Positions 52,645 through 63,700 of a stretch of DNA of 64,000 nt are shown one piece after another. Location of the stretch: contig OX463807.1 in the NCBI GenBank assembly GCA_949825045.1, forward strand, positions 10,999,501 through 11,063,500, given 5' to 3'. The translations under genes were made by a program, and so were the position numbers. How positions within the stretch are numbered: position 1 is the stretch's first letter; every line of letters begins with the position of its first letter. The notes beneath the pieces are model-generated. The model ran no database searches, was not told the DNA's origin, and saw nothing but the letters and a program-made list of their open reading frames with translations. This DNA comes from Argyresthia goedartella (Eukaryota > Arthropoda > Insecta > Lepidoptera > Argyresthiidae).

Positions 52645-53420
52645 ATGCCATAGGGCTCAATATATACGAATGAGAAATCTTGATTGCACTTTTGAATATT
52701 GTCTTTTAAAAATAATGCAGAAAGAGCCGGAGACGAGTCTAAAGAAGCCGTGGCAACAATTGCAGAAAGAGCCGGAGACGAGTCTAAAGAAGCCGTGGCA
52801 ACAATGCAGAAAGAGCCGGAGACGAGTCTAAAGAAGCCGTGGCAACAATGCAGAAAGAGCCGGAGACGAATCTAAAGAAGCCGTGGCAACAATTGCAGAA
52901 AGAGCCGGAGACGAGTCTAAAGAAGCCGTGGCAACAATGCAGAAAGAGCCGGAGACGAGTCTAAAGAAGCCGTGGCAACAATGCAGAAAGAGCCGGAGAC
53001 GAGTCTAAAGAAGCCGTGGCAACAATGCAGAAAGAGCCGGAGACGAGTCTAAAGAAGCCGTGGCAACAATGCAGAAAGAGCCGGAGACGAATCTAAAGAA
53101 GCCGTGGCAACAATTGCAGAAAGAGCCGGAGACGAATCTAAAGAAGCCGTGGCAACAATTGGAACATTTGTAAAGAACTGTTCAAATGCGGCCGCGATGT
53201 CATCGTTAGAAGTTACATATTAGTTTATCTTCAACCTTAAGTAAAAGGCTACGGTCTCCTGATTTTGTTTTAACTGCTTCTCTATTTATGATATTCCAAA
53301 TTATTTTAGTTTTCGACGGTGAAAGAATCTTCGTTTTTATGTGTTCGCATTTAGCTTTATGGCAGATGGCCCTAAATATTTTTGAATATAATTTTACATG
53401 TTGAATAAAAATCTTTTAAT
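52645..53420 (-). pseudogene. LINE linker/RT relic expanded by a minisatellite
   Basis: Minus strand: HKAKCEHIKTKILSPSKTKI, IIWNIINREAV, SNDDIAAAFEQFFTNVP. This is the linker before the RT of Jockey-like LINEs. The sequence VATASLDSSPALSAI is then repeated about ten times, followed by LFLKDNIQKCNQDFSFVYI. The repeat lies inside the former ORF. Confidence 0.7.
52717..53162. repeat. Minisatellite, 44/45-bp units, about ten copies
   Basis: Unit GCAGAAAGAGCCGGAGACGA plus GTCTAAAGAAGCCGTGGCAA and CAAT(T). Units of 45 bp keep frame and units of 44 bp break it. Near-identical units imply recent expansion. Confidence 0.95.
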
Positions 53421-54627
53421 GTGCCTCAGTGGTGGTACGGACAATGTGTTGCATATGTAACTTCTTTGACTTTTACAATGGCGATATCACATGAATGGTG
53501 AATCACCAGGGAAAATATAAAATTAATATTTTTGTTGAGAATATGATGATGTAGAACTTTTACTTCACCTGGTATTTGATAAAGTTTACGTTTGCGAGAG
53601 AAATGTTAAAACCGAGTTTATTATAAAAATATCTGGCGGTCGCTATCTGGCCGCAAACTAGCATTTATCAATGTTTTGAGGGTTTTGATTTTTTTAGATA
53701 AAAGTATAATAATATTTCATTATCTTTTATTTTATATAATTTCTAGATCATGTAATCAACGTCTGCAAATATTAGTAATCCCATACGACGAATAGTCTCC
53801 ATAATTTCCTGGCGTAAAGTTGGGAACTCCACTAATCGGCCGCCAAATAGCATAGTGAACCTATCCCGATAAATAAAATAACTGCATTTGTTTGCCACGT
53901 TTTCATACAATGCAATCTAAAATGCTTGTATTATAAGGACAGGTACTTACAGTGTAGGTTTCTTAGACATTCTGTGTAGTGACTGTGAGGTCTATCAGAC
54001 AGACCATCGATCATAATACGCCCGAGTGCCTACTGAGAGCCTATCCTGGTCATCCTGACGACTTCATCCATCTTACCCCAGACGCCGCCAAATGGCTAAG
54101 AAACCTGGATGTTTGTATTTAAACATGCTGTATAGATATAAGCTTTACAAATAAATAAAATAAAGCTACATACGGTTATACATACTCAATTTGCACAGTT
54201 CGTGCTAATCCCGCTATTACATCACAGACTGAAATATTGTAGGAAAATCCGTGAATTTGAGTCATACTGAAATAATTCGACAAATTAATATGACGTGGAC
54301 ATAAAATTATATGGGCCTTACCACAAAAAAATAAACTACTGTTCAAAAATGTATAGGATTTAACGTATGTTTTGAGGTTAAACGCTGCTTAATATTTTTT
54401 GTGGTGACACAGTAAAATACGATGTGACATTTTAACTACATACATGACATATTGTACTGTTAAAAAATGTAGGTTTTAATAATTGCTAACTGCCCAATAC
54501 AATAATACATTTCTTTTATTTGCATCATACATGCTGAATGAATAGTCTGAAGAAGTGTTGCACAGTATTTGTCACTTGAGATGGAACGCAAGTTAGCTTC
54601 TGGAACACATGGTATTCAACTAGGTTC
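53421..54627. other. Unassigned stretch
   Basis: No ORF of note. 54000-54110 (TCCATCTTACCCCAGACGCC) could be a retroelement 3' end, weak. Confidence 0.35.
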
Positions 54628-54743
54628 AGTCCGCGCCAAGTTGCTTTGTCTCTGAGCGAGGATGACGTTCTCTCTCTCACACCTTATGAGAGAAATAAAG
54701 GTTACCTTACCCTTGCTCACAGCCAAAGAAACTTGGCGCGGAC
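54628..54743. mobile_element. Small MITE
   Basis: AGTCCGCGCCAAGTT and AACTTGGCGCGGACT inverted ends, with an inner inverted pair around TCTCTCTCACACCTTATGAGA. Related to 56955-57105. Confidence 0.8.
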
Positions 54744-54888
54744 TGTACCTCTTTTATTCTCGTAATAAAAAGGCATTTCAGATTCACAATGAAAACCGTC
54801 CGAAGATGGCTCTGAATTGCACCTGATTACTGTTAATTCAGTTGTAGCTTCTTGGTAAACGTTGTTCAGAATGATATCTCTAATTGGC

Positions 54889-55145
54889 CATTAACCTTTC
54901 GAGCCCTGGAACTGGTTATGAGGCAACGCGATTTTGAATCTCATGCCATTGTAATAAAATTCAAAATCTATTACGGCACAGGCACAGTGGCACCACAGTG
55001 GCGTCACCAGGGCTTAACCTCTCAAAAACCGAGGGTACTTGGGGCGGGTCGCGATTTTGAACTTTGTGCCAATGTAATAAATTTTAAAACATATAACGGA
55101 AAAGTGGCGTTATCGAACGCCGGTGGTATTCAAGAGGTTAAGGTG
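54889..55145. mobile_element. Two adjacent piggyBac-like MITEs
   Basis: Unit 1 begins TTAACCTTTCGAGCCCTGG; unit 2 begins TTAACCTCTCAAAAACCGAG and ends AAGAGGTTAA. Both carry CGCGATTTTGAA and a CAAT/CATTGTAATAAA block. TTAA flanks suggest piggyBac-type insertion. Confidence 0.65.
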
Positions 55146-55386
55146 TTAAAATATAACAACAGCTCGCTGATAAAGCCTTAATCGTAATGACTTAATAACA
55201 AAATGGAGGTTTTCTGTTGGAATTTCCGTCGAATTTCCTTCTAGATCATCGCTTTGATAGTTGGGAATGGAGATATTCTCTTCAGTCATTCATTACCTTC
55301 AAACAAATTTTCTTAATTCACATCACATCTAAACTTGGCTGTAAATGGTAGGTAGGTAGAGATCCAAAAACTTATCAGGCCCGGGT

Positions 55387-55765
55387 AGGGTTACCATATG
55401 GAAAAATGAAAATTCCGGAGATTAGGCCTGATTTGTATTGGAAATTCCTGAGATTTAGTCGTAATTTCAATTAAAACGTAATGGACTCTACAACCTATAT
55501 TTACAATAGGCTGTTCGATCTCTTAGTTGCTGGAGAGTTTACACGAACGAACTAGACATAGCCTGCCTACATAGGTGTTGATTTTATTTGTAATTTGTGA
55601 TTTTAGTTAAGACTGTTTGATCCCTTAGTTTTTAATAACATTGACGATTTGCTCGGTTTTAATGAAAATTCCTGAATTCCGGAGATCTTACGACAATTCC
55701 GGAGTTCCGGAGATTGGTCTAAAAGTCCGGAGATCTCAGGACAATTCCGGAGATATGGTAACCCT
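55387..55765. mobile_element. MITE with CCGGAGAT repeats
   Basis: AGGGTTACCATAT and ATATGGTAACCCT inverted ends. The interior repeats AATTCCGGAGAT-type motifs several times in the right half. No ORF. Confidence 0.75.
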
Positions 55766-56087
55766 AGGCCCGGGGTGGCGTAAGCCAATCTCATTTGTAA
55801 GCCGTTGACGCTAGCGACGTTGTCAGCGTTCTTGGGTTTTTGTACTTTATGCGTCATTATATTGCATTTAAATCAGAGCTTTCGTTTGCCACCATGGTTC
55901 TTCTTAACGGTATTAAACTGCACTGCGCCTACGTATACCAAATTAGTTATTCTATGTTTAGCTCTTGCTGCTCTTATCTATTGGCAGGCAGTTAGAATCG
56001 ACTGTATGAGAACAATAAAGTCTCTCCTAAGGTTTTAGGAAAGGTAAAAAAACTATCAAGTATTCCTTTTTATGCGTAAAGTACGGT
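55766..56087. other. Unassigned stretch
   Basis: An open frame at 55805-56038 (77 aa, hydrophobic) has no recognised relative and is probably chance. Confidence 0.35.
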
Positions 56088-56351
56088 TACTTTTTACTTT
56101 ACCGCTCGTCACTTCTCGGTTTTGGTCGCTGAAAGTGATCAGTCCTGGAAACTTGAAATTTGGCACAGAGGTATATCACAGAAGACATTTTCCTGTTATA
56201 GGTTTTGAATTTTATTACCATTGCATGAGTTCAAAATCGCGATGCCTCATAACCAGGTCCAGGTGTCCAGAAGTTTAAGGAAAAATCTGAAAACCGTTTA
56301 TTGATTTACGATAAAAAAAGCGAGAAGTGTAGAGCGGTAAAGTAAAAATAA
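56088..56351. mobile_element. MITE
   Basis: TTTTTACTTTACCGCTCGTC and its inexact inverse near 56330. The interior 56190-56280 matches the CGCGATTTTGAA family. Confidence 0.7.
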
Positions 56352-56410
56352 TCTTCATAGAGTAATAATATAAACAAGTAAATATTTTAGTCATTGGTTA
56401 CATAAAATAG

Positions 56411-56702
56411 TAGTTTATGTGACTGATACATAATGGAGGGCATTAAAACTCGAGGGTGGGTTTATGGAGCGAGCGGAAGGCGAGTTTCATAATTATATTA
56501 CTCGAGACATACACTAGTTTATCTACACACATATCATAAGCTCTCTTTAATGTGTTCAGGAACCGCATGTTCGACCGACATGGTGGCATTGATAATTGCT
56601 CTGCACAAATGAGTTTTTAACAAGTAGTATAACATTATGATGGTCGTAACGTGCGGTTTTTGGGCGCAGTAAAGAGGGTTTATGATACGTGTGTAGATAA
56701 AC
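56411..56702 (+). mobile_element. R1 family, compact copy
   Basis: TTTATGTGACTGATACATAA to GATACGTGTGTAGATAAAC, about 290 bp, lacking the GGGGCGG centre of other copies. It shows the minimal unit of the family. Confidence 0.75.
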
Positions 56703-56954
56703 TTTTATGTATGACAGTTGTCAGGATTTTTGTCGAGTTTTACAATCATACCTGTCAGTTATTAGTAAAATATCTACCAAGCCTCCTGGGATACGGTATC
56801 GGAATTTTAAGGGTTACTAAGGTTGACATTCTTCGCGGTTTCCAGAGGTATTCATTACTTAACCTCTATATAATATGTTTACAAGTTTGTGAGTATTAAA
56901 TATTTAAGGATTATACCTCATTTGTGTTTTCATAAAATAAATCAAGTTAGGTAC

Positions 56955-57105
56955 AGGCAATGCCAAGTTCCTTAAGCTCTGAGTGAGGGGGTAACCTCTC
57001 TTTCTCACCCTATGCGAGAAAGAGAGGTTATCCCAACCATATCCTCAATCAGATCTTTGGATCTGATCGATCTGATCGACCTGTGGCGCGGAAAACTGTA
57101 CTATA
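56955..57105. mobile_element. MITE related to 54628
   Basis: GAGTGAGGGGGTAACCTCTC and a nearly perfect hairpin (56987-57006 with 57016-57034). Ends CAATGCCAAGTT and TGGCGCGGAAAACTGT resemble the 54628 element. Confidence 0.65.
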
Positions 57106-57210
57106 TTTTTTTTATAACTTGAACCAATAAGTAAGGCAGTATTCTGCGCTAATTTCTATGGTGACGTACGCGGTGCTGTTGAGTTACTTATTGCGCATTG
57201 GTCAACTTAT

Positions 57211-58530
57211 ACCTAGGCTGTTCCGATAATTGTTAGCCACAGAGTAAATATTACCTTTATTTTCCTGAAACTATTTCGTATGCAAACCTCCTTTCAATAC
57301 AAACCTCCTTGATGAAAATTATTGGCTGGCTATGAATGGTCATTTCCTTAATTATTTTTAAAAATTATCTGTCATTCTTTTTTTGTTTGCAACAATGGAC
57401 GTCTCGCGGGAAGCTTTTCGTGCTATGATTTTCTATGATTATAAACGCGGGTTGACCTTTAAGAAATTCCACGAAAATTTACAATCTGCCTTTGGGGAGT
57501 CTGCTCCTTGGTTAGCAACAGTCACTTATTGGGTTCGTGAGTTTAGACATGGTGGAGGGAACCTAAACGATGATCCCCGACCAGGCCGACCAACAACTGC
57601 AGTAACTCATGAAAACGTCATCAGGGTGGAGAGGCTAATGCGGGAAAATATAAATATTACACAAAGGGAGATACAGGATGAATTGAAGATTGTATCACAG
57701 GCAGTTTCCACTATCATACTTATAATCCTGACCTTAAAGTCAGGAAGGTTGCTTCGCGGTGGATATACCTCATTCTCTGGCAGAAGAGCGAAAATACCGT
57801 CGTGTTGATTGGTGCAAATTTATGTTGAAAAAGTTGGAAAGAGGAACTTCACAAAACGTATCCTACATCATGACAACTGATGAATCTTGGATTTATTGCT
57901 ACGATCCTCTTACAAAGCAGCAATCCACGCAATATGGGTGTTTGAAGAGGACCAGTTGCCCACAAATATTGCTCGCGGTCGGAACGTTAATAAAAAAATG
58001 ATTGCCTTGTTTTTTTTTGACGTAGTGGACCAGCAGTAGTAGCAGTAATCCCGCTAGAAGACCGTAGAACAGTTACTAGTGAATGGTATTCCGAAGTTTG
58101 TCTACCTCAGGCTTTTGGGGAGTTGAGAAGTGAGCGCCCAAGGAGCGGCATCCGTGGCATTCTTCTTCATCAAGATAACGCGCCCGCTCACACAGCTGCT
58201 AGAACCATCGACTATTTGTCAATTTTGCGGGCATAAATGTTGCCCCATCCTCAGTACAGCCCAGATTTAGCTCCGTGCGATTTTTTTATTTCCCACAGTA
58301 AAAAAAATGCTTCGGGGACGAAGATTTAACACTGCAAACGACGCCGTCGAAGATTTTGTCGGTTATTTTTCGACCTCCAGCAAGATGCGCTTTTCAAATG
58401 TTTTGAGGACTGGTTTACTCGAATGGATAAGTGCATAGGGGTTGGAGGAGAATATTTTGAATAACTGTAAATAAACTTTTTTATATTCTAATTATTTTTC
58501 AATTCACAAAAAATTTTGGAACAGCCCGTA
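57211..58530 (+). mobile_element. mariner (DD34D) transposon, decayed
   Basis: Inverted ends GGCTGTTCC (57216) and GGAACAGCC (ending 58527). Encodes a broken transposase. Confidence 0.8.
57395..58465 (+). pseudogene. mariner transposase
   Basis: MDVSREAFRAMIFYDYKRGL and TFKKFHENLQSAFGESAPW (HTH), DDPRPGRPTTAV, ENINITQREIQDEL, TTDESWIYCYDP (first Asp), LLHQDNAPAHTAARTIDYLS (second Asp), HPQYSPDLAPCDFF (third Asp). Spacing of 34 between the last two marks a true mariner. Frameshifts near 57740 and 58000 and a stop before MLPHPQY disable it. Confidence 0.85.
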
Positions 58531-58710
58531 TTATGCACGAGGTGCACCTTGATGAAGAATATGATTTGAATCGTGTTTGAATCACATAGGGAAAACTGGG
58601 GCGTGGCGAGAAAAGAGCATTGTCAATTGTAATTGTCAATTGTAAGACGGGCTGGTTTCCGCAACTCGACGACGAAAGCGCCTATTTTGCGTGTGGGTGG
58701 GAATGCGATA

Positions 58711-59672
58711 TCATTCGAGCCAACCCAACTCCTCCAGGAACGCCAACAGGCCCTTTACGTTACCGGCTATCCCTGGAAGGTCCCTCGATTGACCGAGGTG
58801 TTTAGCCCTGTAGTCCGCTACTCCTGTGCACTCCATGAGGACGTGAGCAGCCGTTTCTTCTGCCTCCAAGTAGGCTCTGCAAAGGGGGCTGTCGGTAACA
58901 CCTAGGACATATAGATGTTTATTAAAGAAACCATGGCCAGTAAGTGCTGCAGTCACCAGTCGCAGGCGCGCTCTACTCAGTCGAAGCAAGGTCTTAGCAA
59001 GCCTAGCGCTAGGGGACGGCAAGGCCAGCTTAGCCTGCCTGCACTCCTCATGGTTTGTCCAAAGAGTGGCATGATCATTCCTGGTCGACTCTCTCAGAAA
59101 TGTGCGTACCATCTTGAAGGGAAGAGGGATGATAGGTTCGGGAGCATACGCTGCCAAGCTAGATCGTTTACGCGCCAACTCATCCGCTGCATCGCTTTTA
59201 TCCATTGAAGCATTACGCGGTTATGTTGACATACCTCCATTAGTCGTTTGTGACACTCGTAGATTAGCCCTGAGTTAATAGTGTTGCTATTTAGGGCTTG
59301 TAAGACGGCCATGCTATCCGAGAGGATTCGAATGGAGGAATCTCTTACCTTTCTCGATGCTATGGCATTAGCGGCCGAGATGATGCCCATGCATTCAGCT
59401 TGAAAGACAGTATTATGGGCACCCAGTGGAATGGCTATCTTGATATTTAGGTCCTCCGCGAAGGTGCCTGAACCAGTGCCTGCTTCAGTTTTTGAACCAT
59501 CGGTGAAAATTCTGAGCTCTTTAACGAGAAAAGAGCATTCACCAGGTTTTTTTTTTGGAATAATACAGATATCCTTCTGGAATAATTCCGAATCGTCCAA
59601 TTTTATTAGGAAAATATGGGAAATTGAGGGAAAATAAAAAAATAAGTTATAAACTAAACTAAATAAAACCAA
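58711..59672 (-). pseudogene. LINE RNase H and C-terminal domain
   Basis: RNase H motifs IFTDGSKTEAGTGSG (Asp), FQAECMGIISA (Glu), ILSDSMAVLQAL (Asp), then after a frameshift near 59205 DAADELARKRSS (final Asp region) and the tail TGHGFFNKHLYVLGVTDSPL, CRAYLEAEETAAHVL, VKGLLAFLEELGWLE. This is an I/LOA/R1-type order. RT and endonuclease are missing. Confidence 0.8.
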
Positions 59673-59705
59673 GTCAAGTGCGAGTAGGACGCCGGTCCTA
59701 AGTGC

Positions 59706-59955
59706 GAGTAGGCGGGACCGCCTATAGACGGGCTGTCACAACTAGCATTTTTATTAGTGACTATTGTGACACTCACGTTGACAGGCGGAGCCGCCCGTAG
59801 ACGTAGTGTCACATCAGATCAATACAATGTCTGGACATGTCGCCAGTCCAGCCACAGGCGGAGCCGCCTGTTGGCGGGTTGTCATATTTAACATTTTTAT
59901 AACCATAAGTTACAGATGTCACGCCTACAGGCGGACTGCCAAAGAAGGGGATCTA
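59706..59955. repeat. Imperfect tandem repeat with GGCGGAGCCGCC palindromes
   Basis: Three to four units of about 70-90 bp, each with AGGCGGAGCCGCC or variant, GACGGGCTGTCACA-like, and AACATTTTTAT-like blocks. Confidence 0.65.
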
Positions 59956-60482
59956 TTGGTTTACTTATGAATATGCAGGGCCATTGGCGGTTAATTAAAA
60001 GATGCATCCAAATCAAATTTAAACTTTAATCAAATATATATCACGTAATTAAATCACTAATCAGTCAATGAGATTCATTCTCAGCATGCCTAAAAGCAAA
60101 TAACGAAAAATATCATCTTATCAAAAACAAGCTAAAAATACTTGAGACCTCTGGAAACAAAAATAAACTATCATCATAACTCAGTGAGACGTCAATGAAA
60201 TATCTAAGTAATATTCAAAATAATCAATGACAAGATATGGCTTGTACGCACGAACATAAAAATGTCTTCTTAGTCACCATTAATTCCATATCACCGTACA
60301 ATCTAATCAAATACAAACATAATATAAATGTAGACTTCTGGAAAACAAAATAATATACTCATCTCTCTATTCTTATCTAAACTTGACATAATTTAATGAT
60401 ATCAGTTAGCCTTCTAGCGGTTCCGTTCGATAAACCTCTTATATCTATAACACTATCTGAAAAACTACTTATCAAATAAAAA
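59956..60482. other. AT-rich stretch
   Basis: No ORF or repeat partner recognised. Confidence 0.45.
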
Positions 60483-60873
60483 AAACGGTCAAGTGCGAGT
60501 CTAAATCGCGCACGAAGGGTTCCGTACCACCGTTCAATGGAAGCGATGGTGTGGAGTGAATAGTTTGGATTTTACACAGCAAAATATTGTTTACAAAGTT
60601 ATTGGTGCGGTTACTTTCACACTCCATGTCAAAACCAGGTGCATCCATAAGTTTGTATGTGGTATTGAAAGAATTGTTGTATGGGAGCCCCCTTAAATAT
60701 TTCTTTTATCCTGTTTTTTAGTATTTGTTGTTATAGCGGCAACAGAAATACATAATCTGTGAAAATTTCAACTCTCTAGCTAGCTAGGTTCTTGAGATAC
60801 AGCCTGGTGACAGACGGACGGACAGCTTAGTCTTAGTAATAGGGTTCCGTTCTTACCCGTTGGGTACGGAACC
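60483..60873 (-). repeat. Dispersed repeat family G, copy 2
   Basis: Inverse of 25084-25546 without the palindromes: GGTTCCGTACCACCGTTCAA, AACCAGGTGCATCCATAAGT, GGCAACAGAAATACATAATC, TACGGAACC at the end. Confidence 0.85.
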
Positions 60874-60899
60874 ATAAAAACAATAATTCTAGCATTGTT

Positions 60900-61470
60900 A
60901 TTGTTAGGTTTATAGCGCCCTACTTATTAGTAGTGTTTAATATTTATGCTTCGGAACGCATCTCCTCTTGTTGCGCGACTCGGAACGGAAACGGAACCGC
61001 ACCTGTCACTCGTACCAACGAGATGAAAAATTGGAGGTTATCCTTTCTCGTCGGGAGAAAAAACATGTCTGCTCAGGCGTCGGGCCATTGATTGTAATTC
61101 GGTGTAACAATCGTCTAATACAAGTGTCGAGCCTGGTCGGAGTGTAAATCTACCACATCGTCGGGAAATAAGTAGATTCGCGTCAGCGGTTAAGTGATCC
61201 GTGTTGTGATTGGACATCGTCGTATCGGACGGCGACTCCTCGTGTCGGCAGGCAGCACGCCGGCGACAGCGTCGGGCAGCGAATAGTGAGATTCATTCCC
61301 GATCCCACCCAAACTTGTGCCCTTATCCCGTATTCCTGCCTCGAATCGAGCTTTCGATTTCCGGTCTATGACGACAAGGTAAGGTAACAATCAAGATTTT
61401 CTCTCCCGTGCTGGCAAAAACCCAGCCCCTCAAGATTCCACGCCGTTCGGTTGAGGCGTGGAATTAATCA
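60900..61470 (+). repeat. Putative 5' LTR of the BEL/Pao element
   Basis: Inferred from the primer site at 61474 that follows. It may start at TGTTAGGTTTATAGCGCC (60901). It contains a 10-bp hairpin (ATTCCACGCC, about 61436-61465) near its end. The 3' LTR is outside the window, so the left limit is uncertain. Confidence 0.4.
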
Positions 61471-61473
61471 TTT

Positions 61474-61492
61474 TGGTAGCAGGCGCGGTTTC
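61474..61492 (+). promoter_or_regulatory. Primer binding site, initiator tRNA-Met type
   Basis: TGGTAGCAGGCGCGGTTTC. TGGTAGCAG and GGTTTC fit the 3' end of animal initiator tRNA-Met, with four or five mismatches between. Confidence 0.55.
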
Positions 61493-62213
61493 CTAGTGGG
61501 AAATCATCGATTCACGGTTGTAGGGTTGTTTTTTTTGCCACATTGTAGTTGGGAGAAAAGAATATCTCAGATTGGCCGGCAAGTTGGCAATGAGTCTGTG
61601 GTCGGTACCACAATTAAAGTTCATTTTCGGTTAGTGAAAGTATAAGTGTCAATTTAGTTAACAATTATTATAAATTGTAGTCGGAAACTACTGTTTGTGC
61701 GCATAAAAGATTGAACAGTCATTCTGCGAAGTAACTAGATTGTATTACTTGCGGTAGAACGTCGGGTTCTATAGTACTGCAGTGTTATTTCGGTTTACAG
61801 AGCAGGGTCAGGCTATTTAGGGGGTATTTATTAATTTAATTAAATTTATTAAGCTGATTTTGCTGACCTCAGTAGAAGTGTGGGTCATATCGGAGGGGCC
61901 ACTTCTAGAAGGTCACAGCTACCTTCATTATATTAAAAATAGCTTGGATTTCGGAATCCAGTTTTGTGGGTTAATTTTGTATTGTGTTTTATGGTGGCAT
62001 TCTCTAATTGATTTAGAGTGTATATTTATAAGGTGTATGTCCACAGGGCGACCATATTAAATATTGTTTAGGATTTAATTGTTTTAGTGGTTGCCTTGGT
62101 TTTTACAACTTAGTTTTAATTTCTGTGCCCAGCGCTGACGGGCAAGTGCTGGTCTCTGGCTGTGCTTAGTTCGGTAGTGAAGCCTAAGACCAGAAACAAT
62201 TGAATCGGTAACC
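61493..62213. other. Leader of the BEL/Pao element
   Basis: Non-coding leader between the primer site and gag. The gag start has the context GGTAACCATGGCACC. No other signal asserted. Confidence 0.45.
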
Positions 62214-63200
62214 ATGGCACCTTCGCCCTTGACGGTACTGCGGTATGGTGTCCGTGAGGAGATGAGATGGCTCGCCCATACTCACAAGTATGTGGAGCGA
62301 CCTGACATGGACGATGTCCTGCTCAAGCGTGTGGAGGACGCAATGACACGCGTCGGGAAGGTGTGTCGGCTGGCTGCGGAGGCTGAAGCCCTCGGGCTTA
62401 CGGATGAGGCTTCGGTGGCTGCAAGGAAGCAGCTCTGCGCGGATGCTGACCAAGCGATGGAGTGCTTGGGCGACATCGAGCGTCGCGCGGAGAAAATTAA
62501 GCGGTCGCGACGGAATGACCGCGGGGAGGGTAGCGGAGACCCGCCCCCTAAGGGTGTTGTTGGACGGCTGCCACACCTGGAGATTCCGGCCTTCGGTGGG
62601 GCAATTGATGAGTGGCCGGCATTCATCAATTTGTTCGATAGTTTGGTCCACGGTCGGGACGACCTGGACAACGCCTACAAGTTGGCCCAACTATTGATGG
62701 CACTGCGGGGTGAACCGAAGGAGTTGGTCGGTCACCTAACGTTCACGGCAGGCAATTACGAGATAGCCCGGTCCATATTGTTTGACCGCTACCAGCACAA
62801 ACGGCGGTTGGTTGATGCGCAGCTGGGGAACCTGTTTAGCATCCCAAGAGTAACCCGGGATGTTGACATCCGGGTACAGGTGCTCAACCCTGTGCTGGTG
62901 GCCACTAAGGCTCTTGAGAACCTTGGTCTGCCGGTAGACCAATGGTCATATATCGTGTTGTATATGGTTTTGTCACGGTTGCCTGCAGCTGTTCAAAGTC
63001 GGTTTGAACAGCTGCATGGGGGCAGTAGCTTGGAACTGCCCACACTCGTCCAATTAACGGATTTTTTGGAGGGTGAATGCAGGCGATGCGACACATTGGA
63101 TACGGAGGCCAGTGTGCAGCGCCAACCCGCGTGGATGCGGGAGGGGCCACGCCCCCCACCCCCACGGGGGTTGGGCGGTCAAAACAATTTGGCGTTTTGA
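62214..63200 (+). CDS. BEL/Pao retrotransposon Gag
   Basis: 328 aa. An N-terminal helical, charged region is followed by LPHLEIPAFGGAIDEWPAFI and NLFDSLVH, then KLAQLLMALRGEPKELVGHL and NYEIARSILFDRYQHKRRLV. This is the Gag block of BEL/Pao elements (DUF1759-like). It should form the particle that packages element RNA. The frame ends at 63200 just as the next frame takes over; the overlap holds runs of C and G (63148-63170), so the real polyprotein probably continues into 63171-63700. Confidence 0.8.
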   Translation: MAPSPLTVLRYGVREEMRWLAHTHKYVERPDMDDVLLKRVEDAMTRVGKVCRLAAEAEALGLTDEASVAARKQLCADADQAMECLGDIERRAEKIKRSRRNDRGEGSGDPPPKGVVGRLPHLEIPAFGGAIDEWPAFINLFDSLVHGRDDLDNAYKLAQLLMALRGEPKELVGHLTFTAGNYEIARSILFDRYQHKRRLVDAQLGNLFSIPRVTRDVDIRVQVLNPVLVATKALENLGLPVDQWSYIVLYMVLSRLPAAVQSRFEQLHGGSSLELPTLVQLTDFLEGECRRCDTLDTEASVQRQPAWMREGPRPPPPRGLGGQNNLAF

Positions 63201-63700
63201 GTGCCGCGCCGTCGGGTGACGGCTGTGTGCACTGCGACAGTGCCGGTCATGAAGTGACCAGTTGCGCCAACTTTAAGGCGCTCGGTGTGGCTGCCCGCAG
63301 GAAGGTGGTCTTCCGCCACCGATTGTGTTTCGGTTGTTTGGGGCCGCACCCGCTGAGCGAGTGCTCAAGCGCGTCCCCCTGTGAGTGCTGCGGTGGCAAG
63401 CACCACATCGTGTTGTGCCTGAACCGGTCAGGCCCTTCGGACGGTCACCAGGGCCGGACTCAGGTTGGTCGGTCACAGGGCCCAACCAGGGCCGGACCCA
63501 GTCCCCCTCCGGGCAACGGGAGTCACCAACGGGGTGACTGGGGTACCCGCGGACGGGACCCCCCCCCCGAGGGGAAGGGGGCAGCGCGGGGGGTAACAGG
63601 CGGGATAGCCGGGGTTCGGTCGCCGCTGTCCAGGGTCAGCGAGGACTTCGGGCCGCTGGCTCACCGCGTGTTACGGGCGGGTGTCAGATGGCACCTATGA
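63171..63700 (+). CDS. BEL/Pao zinc-knuckle region
   Basis: Continues Gag one base back in frame: CVHCDSAGHEVTSC (C-x2-C-x4-H-x4-C), CFGCLGPHPLSEC and CECCGGKHHIVLC, three Cys/His knuckles for RNA binding, then a Pro/Gly/Arg-rich stretch. The Met at 63077 listed by naive ORF finding is probably not a start. A ten-base C run near 63560 marks where the frame probably changes again. Confidence 0.7.

Noticed and set aside
52619..53162. Helical repeat protein (AERAGDESKEAVATI units) on the plus strand
   Set aside because: The minus strand continues directly into LINE linker sequence on both sides of the array, and 44-bp units break the plus frame.
55805..56038. Small membrane protein
   Set aside because: Hydrophobic but no homologue recognised, between two MITEs; likely a chance ORF.
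62184..62690. 168-aa minus-strand ORF
   Set aside because: Antisense shadow of the BEL/Pao gag in GC-rich sequence.
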